A DNA stretch of 64,000 bases from Anaerocolumna sp. AGMB13025 (GCF_029689925.1 NZ_CP121445.1:6258501-6322500), one strand, 5' to 3'; positions 34,817-44,912 are shown, numbered from the stretch's first letter. Made by a program: numbers and translations. The notes: a model not told the origin generated them from the letters alone.

Positions 34817-36466
34817 TTATACATATTTTTCTGCTTGGGCAATAAACATTTTCTTATATAAACCACCTAATCGCATTAATTCGTCATGCTGTCCCACCTC
34901 TACAACACTTCCATTATCAAAAACATAGATTATATCCGCATTTTTTGTAGTTGATAAACGATGAGAAATCATAATTACTGTTTTTTGTTCTGAATAGTTT
35001 GATACTGTTTTATTAAAATTGTATTCAGCCAGCGGATCTAAAGCACTGGATGGCTCATCCAAAATAATATAATTCTTTTCTTCATACAGCACTCGCGATA
35101 TAGCCACTTTTTGCTGCTGCCCCCCCGACAGACTTTTATCGTTAATATCAAATTCATTTGTCAGCCTTATATTTAAATCATCCGTAAAATTGTCATTTAA
35201 GAAAAATCCTGTATTCTCCAGTGTGGCACGCACTTTATCCTGCAGACTATGGTCTACAGCTTGGTCCATAATTACATTTTCAATTAACGGCAATGCATAA
35301 ATATTAAATTCCTGTAAAACAGTTCCGAAAACTTTTCTGTAACTTTCCAAATCAATTGTCTCGATTGGCTGCTGACCTAGTTTAATTTGTCCGCTTTGTA
35401 ATTTATAAAGCCGTAACAGTAATTTCACAAATGTGGTCTTGCCTGCACCATTTGTTCCGACTATTGCAATTTTATTGCCATAGGGAATGTTCATACTTAT
35501 ATTTTTAAGCGCAGGTTCAGTGTTATTATAGTATTTATAACTTACATCTTTTATATCAAAATTATCTTTCGTGCCACTATCAAATAATACACCTTCTTGC
35601 CATTCCTCCCTGGTATTTAAAAATTTTCTGATATCATCAATGTAATTTGCTAACTTACTGAATTTCATTATTGAACTCTGAAGGCCGCTTATATTACTGC
35701 TAATAGAACTTGATGCAAAATATAACGCAGAAAATCCACCAATTGTCAAAGTTTTTAAACTAATTACCTGGAATAGTAATATTCCATTATAAATTAAATT
35801 TCCTAAAACGAATTCCAGTAGATATTCCGGCAGATAGAATATTTTATTAATATACTGATTTTCTCTTTCAAACCTCCTTTTTTTTATATCAACGCTATAG
35901 GTAAATTTCCCATTTTTTATGTTATTGATTAAGGATAAAATATAAGTAATTAAAATAATTACCAATCCAGGAGTGGATAACTTTACAAATAATGCACCTA
36001 ACAACGCTACACTAACAATATTAGCCATTATATCAACCATATTATTAAAACATTCCGATAACTTTTGTTCACTGTTTATCATAGCATCATGGTATTTTGA
36101 ATAAAATTCGGCATTATCATAATTTTCGGCATTTTGATGTTTAGATACGGTAAATAAATTACTTTGCATAATACTGTTTAATTTTTCTGTTGTTTTTGGC
36201 ATATAATAATCTACCAAAAATCGATCAATAAAGGTTACTATAACTGAAAACAGAAAAACACCGGTAATGATTGCTATAACATTTTTAAATTGTTTTCCTT
36301 TTTCAATATTATCAATAACAAACATAAGGGAATACTGTAAAAGAAGTACAAAACTTACCCGTTGTAAAATAGTATTAAACATTGTAAGGAAAGAATAGAC
36401 GGGGGCATGTTTATAGTAAAATCTTAATACAAAAAAATTATTTTCTAAAATACTTTTCTTTGTCAT
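34817..36466 (-). CDS. ABC exporter subunit (membrane-ATPase fusion), partner 1
   Basis: A 549-residue half-transporter with an N-terminal membrane domain (about six helices, 1-300) and a C-terminal ATPase. Walker A is GTNGAGKTT, the signature is LSGGQQQKVAISR, and Walker B is IILDEPSSALDP, followed by MISHRL. All catalytic elements look intact. The frame opens at 36517, but GGAGG before the ATG at 36466 marks the start. It is 66 bp downstream of a second half-transporter, so the two likely form a heterodimeric exporter. Confidence 0.9.
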   Translation of the reverse strand: MTKKSILENNFFVLRFYYKHAPVYSFLTMFNTILQRVSFVLLLQYSLMFVIDNIEKGKQFKNVIAIITGVFLFSVIVTFIDRFLVDYYMPKTTEKLNSIMQSNLFTVSKHQNAENYDNAEFYSKYHDAMINSEQKLSECFNNMVDIMANIVSVALLGALFVKLSTPGLVIILITYILSLINNIKNGKFTYSVDIKKRRFERENQYINKIFYLPEYLLEFVLGNLIYNGILLFQVISLKTLTIGGFSALYFASSSISSNISGLQSSIMKFSKLANYIDDIRKFLNTREEWQEGVLFDSGTKDNFDIKDVSYKYYNNTEPALKNISMNIPYGNKIAIVGTNGAGKTTFVKLLLRLYKLQSGQIKLGQQPIETIDLESYRKVFGTVLQEFNIYALPLIENVIMDQAVDHSLQDKVRATLENTGFFLNDNFTDDLNIRLTNEFDINDKSLSGGQQQKVAISRVLYEEKNYIILDEPSSALDPLAEYNFNKTVSNYSEQKTVIMISHRLSTTKNADIIYVFDNGSVVEVGQHDELMRLGGLYKKMFIAQAEKYV

Positions 36467-36532
36467 CTTACGCCTCCATTGCATAGCTGGATGCTTGTAA
36501 ACGAAACATCTCTGCATATTTCTTATTCAGCT

Positions 36533-38224
36533 TCATAATTCCTCATGGTTTCCTTGCTCAACTATTTTTCCATCTTCCAGTAACAAAATCCGATCAACTT
36601 TTTTAGCAAATGACATCCGGTGCATAATAAATATAGTTGTCATATCACTGCTTAATTCAAGCAGCTTATTTAACATATCCTCTTCACTTAAGGGATCCAA
36701 TGCCGAAGTAGGTTCATCAAAGATGGCAATTGATGCTTTTTTTGCATACGCTCTTGCAATTGAAATTTTTTGCAGCTCTCCTTTTGAAAAATTTACACCT
36801 TCCTCGGAAAATTCTTTTGTTAAAATACTATTTATCCCATTTTTATATTTTTCTATCTTTGTTAATAATCCTGAAAATTCCAGACTCTTTTTGACTTCGG
36901 TGTCGTACTTCTGATTCGTACTCCTGCAAATAATATTTTCAGCAATTGACATAGCAAACAACTTTGAATTCTGTTCTACTACTGTAAATAACTTCCGGTA
37001 TTCTTCTATGTTATATAAACTTATATCATTATTATCAATAAGTATTTTGCCACTGTCAGGTCGGTATAATTGAAGTAATAAGCTGGCCAAGGTTGTCTTG
37101 CCTGCTCCATTCTGACCGACAATTGCAATTTTTTCTCCCTTATGTATTATCAGGTTTAAATCCTTAAATTGGAATTGATTCTCTTTTCCATAACTAAATT
37201 GCACATTATTAAATTCTATGGTATTCTTAAAATCATTAATTACCTGCTCACCAAATTCCTCCTTTTCATTGCTATATTTCTTCAGGTATAAATCAATATC
37301 ATAAATGTACCGTTTACTCTCATCTAAAGTAACATAAGAATTTGCAAGTTCGGAAATTTTATCACTTAAATTAACGAGACCTATTAATAAGACTGATATA
37401 TCCGATACCCCCATAGTCTTTGTAATCATAACTTTGTATACACCATATGCTAAGATTAAACTAAAAGGAATTCTATTTTTACATAATTCAAACAAGGAAG
37501 AGAGTTTCACACGCTTTTTTCCACTTTTAATGTTAACATTATTTATAATTGTAATTCCTTCATCATACAGCTTCCTTAACGCATTACTTATTCCAGTCAT
37601 TCTAATTTCATAACTATATTTTTTACTATAAAAACATCTTTTTACATATTCTTTCCGAATGGTACCCTGGAGCTTTTCCATGTCTGCGTCATACTTTTCC
37701 TTATTATACTTTTTTCCAATAAACCAAGTTGTACTAACAGGTAAAACCAGTATAAGCAAACCAGGTTTATCAATGGTCCATAATACGGAAATAACCAGTA
37801 AGCACATAAGTAACTTTCCAAACAAGCCGGATAAATTGTCCAGAAAATTAATAATCTTACTCTGCGCCGTATTCATTACTTTTTGATACTCTTCATAATG
37901 CTTTGGATTTTCCATTTGTTTCAAATCCATAGAATTTATCTTTTCAAAAATTAATTTACTGAAATTTCGTTCTATCTTACTACACTCCACCGGTCTGCTA
38001 AGGAGTTCGTACCAGCCACTGTAAAACCGGATTACTCCAATTAATAAAGCGATTCCCAAAAAGCTCAACAATATTATTTCATACCTGACATTGTGGTCAA
38101 TACAATACAATAAAAATCTTAAATAAACAACAGAAAAAAAAAGATATTCTATACTGCAGAAAAATTGGTATAATATTGATATTTTTGTAAACTTTTTTAT
38201 TCTGCCGTTATATTCTTCCAGCAT
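36533..38224 (-). CDS. ABC exporter subunit (membrane-ATPase fusion), partner 2
   Basis: A 563-residue half-transporter: membrane domain (about 1-320) and ATPase with Walker A GQNGAGKTT, Walker B IAIFDEPTSALDP and FIMHRM instead of the usual ISHR. The signature loop is FSKGELQKISIAR rather than LSGGQ, a change typical of one degenerate site in heterodimeric exporters. The first gene of the operon ABC-ABC-SDR. The ribosome site is weak (AGGTAAAGC). The transported substrate is unknown; lipid-like or peptide cargo is usual for this group. Confidence 0.9.
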   Translation of the reverse strand: MLEEYNGRIKKFTKISILYQFFCSIEYLFFSVVYLRFLLYCIDHNVRYEIILLSFLGIALLIGVIRFYSGWYELLSRPVECSKIERNFSKLIFEKINSMDLKQMENPKHYEEYQKVMNTAQSKIINFLDNLSGLFGKLLMCLLVISVLWTIDKPGLLILVLPVSTTWFIGKKYNKEKYDADMEKLQGTIRKEYVKRCFYSKKYSYEIRMTGISNALRKLYDEGITIINNVNIKSGKKRVKLSSLFELCKNRIPFSLILAYGVYKVMITKTMGVSDISVLLIGLVNLSDKISELANSYVTLDESKRYIYDIDLYLKKYSNEKEEFGEQVINDFKNTIEFNNVQFSYGKENQFQFKDLNLIIHKGEKIAIVGQNGAGKTTLASLLLQLYRPDSGKILIDNNDISLYNIEEYRKLFTVVEQNSKLFAMSIAENIICRSTNQKYDTEVKKSLEFSGLLTKIEKYKNGINSILTKEFSEEGVNFSKGELQKISIARAYAKKASIAIFDEPTSALDPLSEEDMLNKLLELSSDMTTIFIMHRMSFAKKVDRILLLEDGKIVEQGNHEEL

Positions 38225-38346
38225 TTAAATGCTTTACCTATCTTTTTATTATCCCTCTTTTTTCTCACTTATTTTATCCCTCTAGATACATAATAATAGT
38301 TTATTGTATATATTTACTATTATTTTCCATTATAATCAAATTTTTG

Positions 38347-39035
38347 TCAAGGTGTACTTTTTATCAGGGATTTTTTAGCTCCGAAGCATCGTTCCAGCAG
38401 ATTATATAAGTTGTACATGCTTATTTCTTTATCTTCATTCTGCTTGTCTATTAAATCTTTTAATATACTTTTATCATATAAATTTAATTTTCTGCTCTTA
38501 AAAACATTCATTGATTGCTTCCGTAATGTTTATATTTCCGCAATCAATCCATACCTGATGTGAGGATTGAAAATATACTGTTAACCCATTTTCTATCATT
38601 GTTCCTGCCAAAGCTTTTGCGTTATCTACAACATGTTTTGCATAATTTTGATAAAAAATTTTCCCTTTTTCTAACATAAGCGCCAAGGATGCGGTATCCC
38701 CAATATGGGTATGGGCTAAATCTCCGATTTCATAACGGTGTATCAAAATAATTGAGCCCGGTTACTACAACTTTTTTTGATTGGATACCCTGCTGTATTG
38801 AAGGAATCAATTCCACAAATACATTGTCCTCTAGTATATGAAGGTGTCCGCACTCACGGCTGGCGGCAATAAAGTTAATTTCATTTGAATTATACACACA
38901 GCATAATTTGATCGCCAAATACAGCCTTAATCGCTTTTGCCTGCCATTCCAGACAAGGCTCGCTATGCAGTTCGATATACTTAAACTTATAAAACAGGTT
39001 CTTTAATGGACCCCTCATTTCATTTTGAAAAGCCT
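38347..39035 (-). pseudogene. Decayed PLP-enzyme gene (SHMT-like) with several frameshifts
   Basis: Three frames read in turn on the minus strand: NEMRGPLKNLFYKFKYIE (from about 39035), then NEINFIAASRECGHLHILE (38918-38730), then HTHIGDTASLALMLEKG to NAKALAGTMIENGLTVYF (38746-38498). The last part resembles the C-terminal domain of serine hydroxymethyltransferase-like PLP enzymes. A further short frame of 54 codons (38511-38347) follows and may be the tail. No part has an intact start and domain, so this is a broken gene upstream of the ABC exporter operon. The family call is tentative. The gap to the GH26 gene (39036-39244) holds nothing that I can support. Confidence 0.6.
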
Positions 39036-39244
39036 AAATAAAAAAGAAGCGATGCCTATCCGTCATAAGTTGACCGAAAGACTTCGCCTCTTGATTTTAT
39101 TTACTTTTTCATCGGGTTAATTATTGTTAGGTTTGCATTTTATGAATTTCAGCATTAACTAACAGCCAAGCTATCTGGCAGAATGGAAGTAATAGCTTAA
39201 GCGTATTCAAGAACCATCTTATAATGCTTATTTTCTTTTACGAA

Positions 39245-41818
39245 TTATGGCTCAATTCCCCAAACAAGATTGTTATTAATATATCCTGTTACCTTATCCG
39301 TATTTACGTATTGATTACTTGATGCATTAAACGAGTAGTCATCAACTTGGTTGTAATCTGACCAATCTGATTTTGATAACCTCCCTTGAATTTCTGCGCT
39401 TTCTCCCGGCTTAAGTGTTCCAGCCGATGCTGTAAAAGTTATTTCCAGATAATAATCCGCCCCTGTAACCCCACTAGCAAGCTTAACAAATTCACCCTTT
39501 ACGTTCGCACTTCCTATACTTGCCCAGTCACACCAAAAATTCTGTGCTTTTTCACCGTTAATTGTATAATAATACCGTAGTACTATATCACTAAGTTTAA
39601 TGACTGAATCACCTGTGTTAATTATTTTGAATCGGGGAGAGATTCCGTTGGTCAAGGCACTCGTATTCCCGTTATAGGCTTGCACCGCTAAGTCTCCGGT
39701 TACTACGGGATTAGCCGTATCAACCACCTTCAAAGTTAATATCGGATTATTTCCTCCATTGAAATGAAACGTTATCTTATTATCCCCTAGGGGCAGCGTG
39801 GAAAGATAGGATTTTAGCAGGACAATAGTATGATCCGATACCGTATAATCACTGTCTAATACCAGTGTATCGTCATTGTTTTTAATATTTACAAGCTGAT
39901 ATCCGTTAAAGGTGACTGAAACAGTAATATCCTTCTGTTTATCTTCCGCTTTATCAAAAGTTGCAGTTAAAGGAGCGATTACAGAACTTGGTGTTGAATC
40001 TAAAACCGTGATTTCTAAAACAGGATCTTTTCCTTTATCAAAGTCAAAGATGATTTGATGTTCCCCTACTGACAACTGGGATAGGAACTCCCGCTTTAGG
40101 AGAAGCTTATTTCCATCTAGCGTATAATCCGTATTTAAATTTAATGTGGCTCCACCTGTTTTTAGTGAATTTAATGTATTGCCGTTAGAATTAATTAAAA
40201 TTGCAATATCATTTTGACTAGACACATATTTATCAAATTCAGCACTCGTAGGTGTAATGGATGCATTTGGCGTATCCTCATGATTCTTTAAATCCGGCAG
40301 TTCATCCAATGTAATTACATAATCACTTTGGTAAAGCTCAATCAGCGTTTCAGGATAATTATAGGCAGAACTCATGAGATACTCGCCATACCATGGGCAA
40401 AAATAAAGCCAGCCGGCCTTTTCTTCTGTAAGATTTTTAACATTTGGTATGGTATCATTCTCCGTCATTGCAACCATTTTCTCACCGTTCGTTAAATCAA
40501 CCAGCTGATAGAAGATCGAGGAAATAGCATCTTCATTTGGTACGCCTGATAATCCATCATAGCGGTTGTAAATAGTATTGTACTTATCATACCCTACAAT
40601 ATCCACCATCTGTCCACCAGGAAACCAGGCAGCGGATGTGTTGTAAACATAGCTGTTATAAGTCCAAATCAAATTGTGTATTCCATAAGTTTGAGTAAGC
40701 TCTGTATACAGCAATTCCCATAACTGTTTATAAACTCCCGCTCCTGACGAAGCCCACCAGAACCACGCACCTTCTCCATTTTCACCGCCGTTTCCTTCCG
40801 CTTCATGATAAGGTCTAAAAATAACCGGTATGTTGTTATCCTGCAATAGAAGCAGCTGTTGTGCCAAATCATCAATTGCCATCATCACATATTGATATTC
40901 TTTTGTACCGGGAATAACAGCATTAGCCGTGTTAAAATTTGTTTCACTGGGCTTATAGGTGGTTTTTGTCCAGTCTACTGCTTCACCAGGCTTATAAGAT
41001 GTGAAATCTTTAGGTACGGTAATATGCCAACATGCCGCAGCAATACCACCTCTGTTATTAACCCAGTCTATAATACGGGCTGTTGTCCCGTCTTCCCAAC
41101 CATATAACGGATTGTAGTTCATAAAATCGAAGCCTCTGATTGCTGGGTACTTTCCTGTTAAATCGTGAATCCAATCAAACTCCAATTCCATATCTCCGTT
41201 ATTTCCGTTACCATAAATTTCCTGCTGTCCAGAGATTATATTATTTCCGTAAACCTCCGTTAAATAATTCATAAGAATCTGTGTTTCCGGTGTTGCCTGA
41301 CTATCAGAAAGAACAGGCTCTACATCCAGATTGTCCAGGTCAGCATAATCTACAGTAAAAGTATCAAAATAAGCAAATCCCCAGCCTGCTTTGATCTGTA
41401 TTGTGTTACTGCCTTTGGTTAATTTAAAAATGCCAAAGTCATAATCTGACCACACTGTAGTGTAGGGGAGCATATAGGAACCCTTATTAATTCCATTAAC
41501 CGCCAGATATTGAAGCCTGCCCTCCGTACTCAATTCCTGCATATACCGGGTTGATATGGTATACATTCCTGTTTCCGGTACATTTACTTTAAAAGTTAAT
41601 GTGCCGGAATTCTGCATCCAGACAAATCCCTCTCCTGAGTATCCGGGTTTTTCTTCTCCGTAAATCTGAGTTGTTACCTGAAGTTCGGAAGATAGTTCCA
41701 CATTTTCGCTTTCAATAACGAAAAGAGCTGTATCTGCATAAACTGGAGCTGTCGTTAAATTAATTAACAGTAAAAATGCGAGTAGAATAATACTTGTCTT
41801 TTTTAATAATCCCTTCAT
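39245..41818 (-). CDS. Secreted GH26 beta-mannanase with CBM35, X2 and CBM3 modules
   Basis: An 857-residue secreted enzyme. Order: signal peptide (cut after VYA, about 28); a CBM35-like module (about 30-160); a GH26 catalytic domain (about 170-510) with the acid/base Glu in IFRPYHEAEG and the nucleophile Glu in AMTENDTIP; two X2 modules (about 520-605 and 612-695), each with the FDKxxxxQxDI pattern; and a CBM3 cellulose-binding module at the end (AVQAYNGNT, PRFKIINTGD, DWSDYNQVDDYSF). It should cut beta-1,4-mannan while bound to plant cell wall. GAAAGGGG before the ATG at 41818 fixes the start. It is monocistronic, and no transporter lies next to it. Confidence 0.94.
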   Translation of the reverse strand: MKGLLKKTSIILLAFLLLINLTTAPVYADTALFVIESENVELSSELQVTTQIYGEEKPGYSGEGFVWMQNSGTLTFKVNVPETGMYTISTRYMQELSTEGRLQYLAVNGINKGSYMLPYTTVWSDYDFGIFKLTKGSNTIQIKAGWGFAYFDTFTVDYADLDNLDVEPVLSDSQATPETQILMNYLTEVYGNNIISGQQEIYGNGNNGDMELEFDWIHDLTGKYPAIRGFDFMNYNPLYGWEDGTTARIIDWVNNRGGIAAACWHITVPKDFTSYKPGEAVDWTKTTYKPSETNFNTANAVIPGTKEYQYVMMAIDDLAQQLLLLQDNNIPVIFRPYHEAEGNGGENGEGAWFWWASSGAGVYKQLWELLYTELTQTYGIHNLIWTYNSYVYNTSAAWFPGGQMVDIVGYDKYNTIYNRYDGLSGVPNEDAISSIFYQLVDLTNGEKMVAMTENDTIPNVKNLTEEKAGWLYFCPWYGEYLMSSAYNYPETLIELYQSDYVITLDELPDLKNHEDTPNASITPTSAEFDKYVSSQNDIAILINSNGNTLNSLKTGGATLNLNTDYTLDGNKLLLKREFLSQLSVGEHQIIFDFDKGKDPVLEITVLDSTPSSVIAPLTATFDKAEDKQKDITVSVTFNGYQLVNIKNNDDTLVLDSDYTVSDHTIVLLKSYLSTLPLGDNKITFHFNGGNNPILTLKVVDTANPVVTGDLAVQAYNGNTSALTNGISPRFKIINTGDSVIKLSDIVLRYYYTINGEKAQNFWCDWASIGSANVKGEFVKLASGVTGADYYLEITFTASAGTLKPGESAEIQGRLSKSDWSDYNQVDDYSFNASSNQYVNTDKVTGYINNNLVWGIEP

Positions 41819-41938
41819 TCTTATACCCCTTTCTTTGTATAAACTTTGATTTATCAAAGTTTTATTACAGGTATATAGTAACCCCTGGTACAATAAATAT
41901 AGCATATTTTCCATTATATGTAAATTAGGTCAAGCTCA

Positions 41939-42390
41939 TTATTCTCCATAAATAATCTCCTCGTAGACTCCCTCCTCCAAGAATACGATTTCGCTCTGCT
42001 TATACGCATCTTCTTTACCACATGGTGGTAGGTAGGGTCTCCCCAGTCCCGAACCACACCTTTCATACATACCGCTTCCCATATACCGAAGAATTATCAA
42101 TGGCGCTTCCAGCATCTTCTCATCTTCCATGGTCTTCGCCTAATAGGACAAGGCTCGACTTCCTCAACTCTCCTCTTTTCAGAGCAGTTTATTTTACGAT
42201 ACGGCAGAATTCACTTTATGTTACGGTCTGCATGATTGTTAGCACTTCTATTGAAGTTACCTTACCCTCTCGCTTAGCACCCTACATTACTGCAACGCAC
42301 CGAGTTTGACTATACGGTTCACTGGCGATTACCGTAGTCGGACTTGCACCGACTGGTATGGTCCAGCTTTGCTGGAAACGCTCCTATGCA
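41939..42390 (-). mobile_element. Truncated group II intron remnant (5' part, no maturase)
   Basis: The minus strand reads like the 5' ribozyme part of a bacterial group II intron: GTCGGTGCAAGTCCGAC (42353-42337), CAGTGAACCGTATAG and a GTGCTAAGCGAGAGGGTAAG block, followed by GGTATGTATGAAAGG and GACTGGGGAGACCC nearer 42050. There is no reverse transcriptase/maturase frame and I see no domain V. The element appears to have lost everything 3' of the early ORF region. Exact ends are approximate. Confidence 0.6.
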
Positions 42391-42399
42391 ATAAAAAAT

Positions 42400-42446
42400 C
42401 CCCTCATTTTCACTTACACTAAAGGTAAGAAAAATAAGAGGAAAAA
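42400..42446 (-). terminator. Terminator of the RloA/RloB operon
   Basis: On the minus strand CCTCTTATTTTTCTTAC pairs with GTAAGTGAAAATGAGG, followed by GGATTTTTTATT. It lies 30 bp beyond the 58-residue gene. Confidence 0.75.
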
Positions 42447-42474
42447 GATACGTTGTATTATTCCATTTCACTAT

Positions 42475-42651
42475 CTATTGTACGATTTCATTATTTATTC
42501 TCTCAGCAACCGTGTCATTAGGTGTATCATAAAATTCTAAATTCTCGTCTCTGTTTTTTATCAATGAATTTTTCATTTTTATTGCTTGATATATATGCAC
42601 AGGTTTATAACCAGTTACTGTCTTATAATATGCCATCTGTTTTTTTGCCAT
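42475..42651 (-). CDS. 58-residue protein, third gene of the RloA/RloB operon
   Basis: ATG at 42651 lies 3 nt after the RloB stop, and the gene ends at 42475, just before a terminator. The product is basic at the start (MAKKQMAYYK), then polar, with TGYKPVHIYQAI and a C-terminal acidic helix. GGAAGG is upstream. I recognise no family. Its tight spacing in the operon suggests that it works with, or is an antidote to, the ATPase-nuclease pair, which is inference. Confidence 0.65.
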   Translation of the reverse strand: MAKKQMAYYKTVTGYKPVHIYQAIKMKNSLIKNRDENLEFYDTPNDTVAERINNEIVQ

Positions 42652-42654
42652 ATG

Positions 42655-43299
42655 TTATTTTACCTTCCGCTGTATCTCCCCCACCAGCTCATGCACCGTT
42701 GTACACGGCCACATCTCCGATGGTTTTACTTTTCCATCTCTTATACACTGCGCCAGTTTCTGCTGTGCAATTATGATGGCTTTGTCTTCATCACCATTCC
42801 TGCTAATTCTACTGTACATGTCGTTGTCCGCTTTGGAATACTTTTGTCCTGTCCTATTTTCATACACTTTCCCGAATTCAGAACAACACGTCCATGATTC
42901 ACGCAATGCAGGCATGGAACCAAAGTAGGCGTACAACCAAATTTCAAAACATGGATTCGACCAGCCTACTCCGATTCCTTTTTCTTTTGCTTCTCGGATA
43001 ATTGCATCGAAATCTTTCACTTGATCTCTATCAAACACAATCCAAGGCATGCGATACTGTGCTTCATATGCTGTTAATTCCATGCATTTATCTATCATTT
43101 CACGGGTTTTAGTTTCAATTACACTTATGACTAATTTACCTTGAATATCTTCTGGCAAATCATCTCGTAATCCATTGAAATAACATCGTTCTGTAGCCTC
43201 TGTATCGGTAACAATTAAATAATAACCCAATTCAGGTATTCTGACCTTTTTGCGTTGTTCCCTTGTTTTTCTATTACCTGTTCTTTCGTTTCTTGCCAC
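42655..43299 (-). CDS. RloB-family (TOPRIM-like) putative nuclease
   Basis: A 214-residue RloB-like protein, the small partner in RloA/RloB (AbiLi/AbiLii-type) abortive-infection pairs. A basic N-terminus (1-22) is followed by a TOPRIM-like core: an acidic TDTEATERCYF motif at 31-41 and WIVFDRDQ near 86-93, then the family stretch SNPCFEIWLY. The start is GTG with GGAGGG 8 nt upstream, 2 nt after the stop of the ATPase gene, so the genes are coupled. Predicted to cleave nucleic acid on phage infection. The target is unknown. Confidence 0.85.
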   Translation of the reverse strand: MARNERTGNRKTREQRKKVRIPELGYYLIVTDTEATERCYFNGLRDDLPEDIQGKLVISVIETKTREMIDKCMELTAYEAQYRMPWIVFDRDQVKDFDAIIREAKEKGIGVGWSNPCFEIWLYAYFGSMPALRESWTCCSEFGKVYENRTGQKYSKADNDMYSRISRNGDEDKAIIIAQQKLAQCIRDGKVKPSEMWPCTTVHELVGEIQRKVK

Positions 43300-43301
43300 T
43301 C

Positions 43302-44558
43302 TTAACCCTCCTTAAAAATGTCAATGCTCTTTAAGGTTGGAATTGCGCCATACTTACCAATCAAATAATTCTTTTCGTAGCTCTCATCCTTCCTGATTCT
43401 AGTTCCATCTTCATCCACAAAATCCGCTAGTGAATATAAGGTCGATATTCCTTGATGACTTTTTTCAGTAAACCAAATTTCATCCCGTCTAAGCAATTGA
43501 TTCGATAGCTGCCAGGTATCATGCGTTGTGAATACCAACTGTGCATGATTTACATTTATCTGTGGATTTAGAAATGTAAGAATAAAGTTTCTTACCAGTA
43601 GCGGGTGTAATCGTGCATTTAATTCATCAATAAAGAACACGCTTCCTTTGTTGATTACTTCTTGTAGCTCTGGATATAAAGCAAACATTTTTAAAGTTCC
43701 TGCGGATTCCATAGCCAATGGAATCTCTGCCATTTCATCCGAGTCGATCTTTTTATGAATCGCATTAATTTTATAAATATCTTCTTTTGAGTCTCCCTCC
43801 GCTGGTATCTTTTCAACACGGAAGTCTTTAATGTTTTCATCAAAAGATGCAAAATATTCAACTACTTTCTTTTGCACGTTTTTATCTTCTACGAACTCTT
43901 TTGGCAATCTCCTTGACATGAAGAAATTAGTAATCATATCTCCAAAATCTGCAAATTGATTTGTGAAGAACCAATCACGGATTGATTTACATTTTGCAAT
44001 CTTTAGTTTTGCACCCAAGGATACAATCAGAACCTGCTTTTCTAAAGCAACTTCAATATTCTCTCTGCTATTCTTTGGAATACCTGTCAGATCTAAAGTA
44101 TCCTCTGAACGATAAAATACAGGACTATATTTTCTTGCTGTTTTTGCTTTTACATTTAGCCATTCTTCTGTAATTCCCACTTTACCAACGCAGAATCCAT
44201 AGTTATATGTTTTTTCCGCTTTATCACCAGGGGTTGTAAAATAAACTTCAAAACTAGATTCTGCATTTTCTGATTTGCTGTCAAACAAAAATGGAGTCGG
44301 TCTATATTCTGTAAATTTTTCTTCTTCGTCTCCGTACTTAAATGATTCCACCACATATTCCGTCATGTATTCAAATGCGTTGTAGACATTTGACTTACCA
44401 CTGGCATTTGCTCCATAAATTGCTGAAACCGGAAGAATTTTCTCACTGCCAATGCAAACAACACGATCTGAAAATTCAGTCATTTTAGCTGCTGATAGGT
44501 CTAATGTAGCTTCGTCTCTGAAGGATTTATAATTTTTAAAATTGAACTGTATTAACAT
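43302..44558 (-). CDS. RloA / AbiLi-type AAA ATPase
   Basis: A 418-residue ATPase of the AAA_15/AAA_21 (OLD/RecF-like) group. Walker A GANASGKSN is at 49-57; Walker B is in SVFFIDELNARLHP; the switch His follows in FTTHDTW. The start MLIQFNFKNYKSFRDE is the family hallmark and GGTGAGG precedes this ATG, although the frame opens at 44600. With RloB it forms a two-gene defence module like lactococcal AbiL. The ATPase probably senses infection and controls the nuclease. Confidence 0.88.
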   Translation of the reverse strand: MLIQFNFKNYKSFRDEATLDLSAAKMTEFSDRVVCIGSEKILPVSAIYGANASGKSNVYNAFEYMTEYVVESFKYGDEEEKFTEYRPTPFLFDSKSENAESSFEVYFTTPGDKAEKTYNYGFCVGKVGITEEWLNVKAKTARKYSPVFYRSEDTLDLTGIPKNSRENIEVALEKQVLIVSLGAKLKIAKCKSIRDWFFTNQFADFGDMITNFFMSRRLPKEFVEDKNVQKKVVEYFASFDENIKDFRVEKIPAEGDSKEDIYKINAIHKKIDSDEMAEIPLAMESAGTLKMFALYPELQEVINKGSVFFIDELNARLHPLLVRNFILTFLNPQINVNHAQLVFTTHDTWQLSNQLLRRDEIWFTEKSHQGISTLYSLADFVDEDGTRIRKDESYEKNYLIGKYGAIPTLKSIDIFKEG

Positions 44559-44663
44559 GGTATCTACCTCACCTTCTATTCTATATTCTATTATACCCAC
44601 TTTTCAAATAAAATCAACATTCAAATGTGATTATATCTCATTTAAATGTATTTTAAATTTTAA

Positions 44664-44689
44664 AAGGCGGTACACTCTCGTACCGCCTT
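44664..44689. terminator. Strong GC hairpin upstream of rloA
   Basis: AAGGCGGTAC (44664-44673) pairs perfectly with GTACCGCCTT (44680-44689), with T/A-rich flanks. It probably ends transcription from the immunity-like genes at 44.9 kb and separates them from the RloA operon. Confidence 0.7.
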
Positions 44690-44732
44690 AATCTAATCAT
44701 TATTCATTTTTGTATTAATGTCACCTGCTGCT

Positions 44733-44850
44733 TCATTGCCTCCAACTTGAAGAAAACTGATATTGTGTTCCATTCTTTCTTTTATCCCCCTTTTTCCAAT
44801 AACGAAAAGGTTGTATACCAAGTGCTTTTGTAATATCAGTTTTTTCCTTC
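44733..44850 (-). pseudogene. DUF4279-like gene fragment
   Basis: A short frame without a start reads TDITKALGIQPFRYWKKGDK then NGTQYQFSSSW and stops at 44735-44733. This matches the ITxxLGIxP...WKKGD pattern of DUF4279 immunity-type proteins. Only the first third of the domain remains. Confidence 0.55.
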
Positions 44851-44912
44851 TTTCAAATCACCTCATAATTTCTAACATTAATGACTTATTTGTAAATATT
44901 GAGGAACGTTTA

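Noticed and set aside
42330..42360. tRNA-like segment
   Set aside because: A short stem and loop can be drawn, but no cloverleaf forms; it is part of the group II intron domain I motif.
42022..42540. Plus-strand small open frames in the 42-kb region
   Set aside because: They lie across the group II intron remnant and the terminator, on the strand opposite to the ribozyme signals.
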